From: an uncultured Clostridia bacterium
GTDB lineage: Bacteria; Bacillota; Clostridia; Oscillospirales; Ruminococcaceae
Direction of reading: 5' to 3'
Length of the DNA stretch: 17,034 nucleotides
NCBI GenBank assembly: GCA_947625455.1
Contig: CANQOJ010000029.1
Location: 1-17,034 of the forward strand
In this document: positions 14,466 to 17,034 of the stretch, one piece after another
How the letters are laid out: each line of letters opens with the position of its first letter
Position numbering within the stretch: the first letter of the stretch is position 1
Translations under genes and position numbers: made by a program
Notes under the pieces: generated by a model
What the model was told of the DNA's origin: nothing
Seen by the model: only the letters and a program-made list of their open reading frames with translations
Database searches by the model: none

Positions 14466-14645
14466 ACAGCAACGTTATTGCTGATGAAAATATAGTAAAT
14501 GCTGATTAAATCCCGTGTTTGCCAAAATATGCAAGAGGGTTGCAATAACCTAAGTCATACAGTAAATGCTGAGAGTTATGCTCTCGTAAAAATATCAAAT
14601 TCGTCCCGACGGATAACCCGAACGGACAAGGAAGGAATAACAAAA
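14466..14645 (+). other. tig leader with a duplicated 15-base element and small hairpins
   Basis: The 180 bases between the phosphoesterase gene and tig contain a CAGCAA/TTGCTG hairpin (14467-14483) with no T-run. The segment TATAGTAAATGCTGA (14491-14505) recurs as TACAGTAAATGCTGA (14558-14572; 14 of 15 identical). GGTT/AACC (around 14538-14550) and GAGAG/CTCTC (14571-14585) are other short stems. No convincing promoter was found. An in-frame upstream extension of tig from 14499 has no ribosome site and is not credible. Confidence 0.5.
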
Positions 14646-15929
14646 ATGGAAATTGTATCAAAAAACAACACTGCGGTAAATACTTACGAGCTCGAAGTTA
14701 AGTTCGGTGCGGACGAGTTTGAAAGCGCGCTTAACACCGCGTTCAACCGTCAGAAATCCAAGATATCCGTTCCGGGATTCCGCAAGGGCAAAGCACCCAG
14801 AAAGGTTATCGAAAGACAGTTCGGCGAGAACGTATTTTTTGAAGATGCTGTGGATATTCTGTACAGGGAAAATATCGGGAAACTTGTAGATGATTTCGAT
14901 ATTGAAGTTGTTGACGTTCAAAATTCCGAGGTTAAGGAAGTAAACAAGGAAAACGGCGTTACTTTCAAAACCGAGTTTATCACAAAACCCGAAGTTGAAA
15001 TTTCAAACTATAAAGGTTTAAACGTCAAGAAAACCGTCAAGACTGTTAAAGACGAGGATATCGACAAGGAGATAGACTCAATGCGCGATAAGGTCGCAAG
15101 ACTTATAACGGTTGAGGACAGGGCGGTTGAAAACGGAGATACTGCCGTTATCGACTTTGAGGGCTTTATTGACGGCGTAGCGTTTGACAACGGAAAGGGC
15201 GAGAAATTCCCGCTTGAAATAGGTTCGCACTCGTTCATTCCCGGATTTGAAGAGCAGGTTATAGGCAAGAACATCGGCGAGGAGTTTGATATAAACGTCA
15301 ATTTCCCCGACGATTACCAGGAAGAAAGCTTAAAGGGCAAGCCCGCGGTATTCAAATGCAAGCTTCACGAGATAAAGGCAAAGGAAATGCCCGAACTTAA
15401 TGATGATTTTGTAAAGGACGTTTCCGAAAAGGATACCGTAGATGAACTCAAAGCCGAGATACGCGAAAATCTCGAAAAGAGATACGCCGAGGACGCGGAA
15501 AACGAGGCTGATTCTGCACTTATGGACGCAATGCTTGAGAACATGAAAGCGGAAATTCCCGAGGCTATGTTCGAGCGTCATATTGACGACCTTATCCGAG
15601 AATGGAGCGCACGCACCCGCATAAACGTGCAGGATTACCTTAAGTACACGGGAATGACGGCACAACAATTCCGCATGGGATTTGAGGATTCCGCAAAACG
15701 CCAGGTAAAACTCAGACTTGCGCTTGAAAAAATTGCGGAACTTGAGAACATTGAAATATCTCAGGAAGATGTCGATAAGGAAGTGGCAGACCTTACAGAG
15801 CAGTACAAGGTTGACACCGATAAAGTAAAACAGGCTATCCCCGAAAAAACACTTATAAGCGATTTGAAAATCGAAAAGGCTTTGGATCTGGTTAAGAACA
15901 GCGCTGTTATTGAGGAAGTAAAAGAATAA
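14646..15929 (+). CDS. tig: Trigger factor, ribosome-associated chaperone
   Basis: Trigger factor binds the exit tunnel of the ribosome and shields nascent chains; it also has peptidyl-prolyl isomerase activity. The 427-residue length is standard. The ribosome-binding loop VPGFRKGKAPRKVI is at about 42-55. The FKBP-type isomerase domain spans about 158-245 (GDTAVIDFEGFIDGVAFDNGKG, then IPGFEEQVIGKNIGEEFDI), and the acidic helical C-terminal chaperone domain follows. The ATG at 14646 has GGAAGGA upstream. After the stop, the sequence TAACTAACTAAACTAA gives stop codons in all three frames. It is followed by clpP and clpX, a common bacterial arrangement. Confidence 0.97.
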   Translation: MEIVSKNNTAVNTYELEVKFGADEFESALNTAFNRQKSKISVPGFRKGKAPRKVIERQFGENVFFEDAVDILYRENIGKLVDDFDIEVVDVQNSEVKEVNKENGVTFKTEFITKPEVEISNYKGLNVKKTVKTVKDEDIDKEIDSMRDKVARLITVEDRAVENGDTAVIDFEGFIDGVAFDNGKGEKFPLEIGSHSFIPGFEEQVIGKNIGEEFDINVNFPDDYQEESLKGKPAVFKCKLHEIKAKEMPELNDDFVKDVSEKDTVDELKAEIRENLEKRYAEDAENEADSALMDAMLENMKAEIPEAMFERHIDDLIREWSARTRINVQDYLKYTGMTAQQFRMGFEDSAKRQVKLRLALEKIAELENIEISQEDVDKEVADLTEQYKVDTDKVKQAIPEKTLISDLKIEKALDLVKNSAVIEEVKE

Positions 15930-15947
15930 CTAACTAAACTAATGCTG

Positions 15948-15970
15948 CTGCGTTGACACTGACAACGCAG
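15948..15970 (+). other. 8-bp hairpin in the clpP leader
   Basis: CTGCGTTG (15948-15955) and CAACGCAG (15963-15970) form a perfect stem around ACACTGA. Its 3' strand is the beginning of the repeat shared with the rplS leader. Further on, CCTTT at 15989-15993 can pair with AAAGG at 16001-16005 and so mask the clpP ribosome site. Confidence 0.6.
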
Positions 15971-15984
15971 ATGTGGCTTTATCG
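15959..15984 (+). repeat. Leader repeat, copy B (clpP leader)
   Basis: Matches copy A at 9030-9055 in 25 of 26 positions (T instead of A at 15974). Here it ends 17 bases before the clpP ribosome site and lies outside any coding sequence. The 5' partner strand that completes the rod in copy A is not found nearby, so only one arm is shared. Confidence 0.85.
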
Positions 15985-16015
15985 CCGGCCTTTGAATTTG
16001 AAAGGAGATCGAACT

Positions 16016-16621
16016 ATGGCTTATATCCCTTATGTTGTAGAGCAAAGCGCTCACGGAGAACGTTCTTATGACATTTTCTCCAGACTTCTTAATGACAGAA
16101 TAATACTTCTGCATGATGAAGTCAATTCCGCAACGGCAAGCGTTGTTGTGGCACAGCTGCTTTATCTTGAGGGCCAGGATCCCGATAAGGATATCTTTCT
16201 GTATATAAACAGCCCCGGAGGCTCGGTTTCCGACGGAATGGCGATTTATGATACAATGCAGTATATCAAGTGCGACGTATCAACGATATGCATGGGCATG
16301 GCGGCGTCTATGGGAGCGTTTTTGCTCTCGTCCGGTACAAAAGGCAAGCGTATTGCCCTCCCCAACAGCGAAATTATGATACACCAGCCTCTTATTTCCG
16401 GCGGCGGAATTTCAGGACAGGTAACGGATATTATGATAAGATCCGACTATTTAAAGCGTACAAAAGAACGCCTTAATCATATATTGAGCCAGAACACCGG
16501 AAAGCCGTATGAAACTATCTGCCAAGATACCGAGCGCGACAACTTTATGACCGCGCAGGAGGCACTTGAGTATGGTCTGATAGACAAGGTTTATGACTCT
16601 CGCGAGGCAAGCGAAAAGTGA
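16016..16621 (+). CDS. clpP: ATP-dependent Clp protease proteolytic subunit
   Basis: ClpP is the serine peptidase barrel that degrades proteins fed to it by ClpX or other unfoldases. The 201-residue protein keeps the triad: Ser98 in GMAASMGAFLL, His123 in IMIHQPL, and an Asp in QDTERDNFM, most likely Asp171. YINSPGGSVSDGMAIYDTMQ is also typical. The N-terminus (MAYIPYVVEQSAHGERSYDIFSRLL) matches mature family members, which supports the ATG at 16016 with AAAGGAG eight bases upstream. The in-frame TTG at 15953 would add 21 odd residues encoded by the leader repeat and is rejected. clpX follows after 20 bases. Confidence 0.97.
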   Translation: MAYIPYVVEQSAHGERSYDIFSRLLNDRIILLHDEVNSATASVVVAQLLYLEGQDPDKDIFLYINSPGGSVSDGMAIYDTMQYIKCDVSTICMGMAASMGAFLLSSGTKGKRIALPNSEIMIHQPLISGGGISGQVTDIMIRSDYLKRTKERLNHILSQNTGKPYETICQDTERDNFMTAQEALEYGLIDKVYDSREASEK

Positions 16622-16641
16622 ACTGAACGGAGGAAATTTCA

Positions 16642-17034
16642 ATGATGACCTGCTCATTTTGCGGTAAAGACGAAACTAAGGCAAGAATGCTCTTCGGCGG
16701 CAACGACAACGTTGTCATATGCTCCGACTGCGTTGTTGCGTCATATAATCTGCTTCTTGAAAGCGGAGATCTGAAACCGCCGAAAAGTTTAAGACGTCCG
16801 ACTAGAGGAAAACAACAGCAGACGGAGTTCCTTTCAGATCCCGAAAGCATTATGACGCCGGAGGAAATTAAGGAGTACCTTGACTGTTATATAATCGGTC
16901 AGGACGATGCGAAAAAGGCGCTTGCGGTTTCGGTTTACAATCATTATAAGCGCATTTTCATGCAGTCGGGCGAGGACGACGAGGTTGAACTTCAGAAGTC
17001 GAACGTGCTGTTGTTAGGTCCTACGGGCGTAGGT
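16642..17034 (+). CDS. clpX: ATP-dependent Clp protease ATP-binding subunit ClpX (3' end beyond window)
   Basis: ClpX is the AAA+ unfoldase partner of ClpP. The first 131 residues are visible. They include the N-terminal C4 zinc-binding domain (Cys4, Cys7, Cys27, Cys30), the linker MTPEEIKEYLDCYIIGQDDAKKALAVSVYNHYKR, and the beginning of the Walker A loop (LLLGPTGVG) at the window edge. The start ATG at 16642 has GGAGG eight bases upstream; the immediately following ATG (16645) is a less well spaced alternative. Confidence 0.96.
   Translation, partial: MMTCSFCGKDETKARMLFGGNDNVVICSDCVVASYNLLLESGDLKPPKSLRRPTRGKQQQTEFLSDPESIMTPEEIKEYLDCYIIGQDDAKKALAVSVYNHYKRIFMQSGEDDEVELQKSNVLLLGPTGVG

Noticed and set aside
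14499..14645. Trigger factor extended by 49 residues from an upstream ATG
   Set aside because: There is no ribosome site, the extra residues are unlike any trigger factor N-terminus, and the segment contains repeats and hairpins expected of a leader.
15953..15981. A perfect TTGACA (15953-15958) in the clpP leader as a -35 box
   Set aside because: At 16-19 bases spacing the candidate -10 sequences (such as GCTTTA or TTTATC) are poor, and the TTGACA is explained by the hairpin loop. I do not call a promoter here.
1..17034. CRISPR arrays, transposons, prophage or defence genes
   Set aside because: Looked for on both strands; there are no regularly spaced repeats, transposase, integrase or toxin-antitoxin motifs.

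Overview
The window looks like chromosomal core sequence from a low-to-medium GC Firmicute of the class Clostridia, probably near the Ruminococcaceae/Oscillospiraceae. This rests on Gram-positive style Shine-Dalgarno sites (AAAGGAG, AGGAGG), TTG and GTG starts, the cdaA-cdaR pair, the rplS-lepB-rbgA-rnhB-yraN order and the tig-clpP-clpX order. I see no phage, insertion sequence, CRISPR array, tRNA or rRNA. The genus is an inference.

The layout is divergent around 7031-7227. Leftward (minus strand) runs trmL - degV family - cdaA (c-di-AMP synthase) - cdaR (YbbR) - a COG2509-type FAD protein, closely packed behind one good sigma-A promoter. Then comes a 181-base gap with two hairpins, followed by tex, which leaves the window at base 1. 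Rightward there is a facing promoter, an unrecognised 176-residue protein, and an overlapping gene for a protein that resembles the ASKHA ATPase half of corrinoid-activating proteins (RACo/DUF4445) but lacks the ferredoxin half.

Next comes a 390-base gene-free stretch with its own promoter and an elaborately foldable leader, then rplS, lepB, rbgA, rnhB, yraN (ribosome, secretion and nucleic-acid housekeeping genes, partly overlapping), thrC, a metallophosphoesterase, and tig-clpP-clpX (protein folding and quality control; clpX is cut by the right edge).

The most interesting material is non-coding. The rplS leader (about 8921-9214) can form a roughly 107-base rod with two tandem G-A motifs, followed by a second nested-helix domain. 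A 26-base piece of the rod (25 of 26 identical) reappears just upstream of clpP, 6.9 kb away, inside a different hairpin. Two ribosome/proteostasis genes thus share a leader element I cannot assign to a known RNA family. The second point of interest is the degenerate, ferredoxin-less RACo-like protein paired with the unknown protein. All pairings were found by eye; no folding energies or database searches were run.
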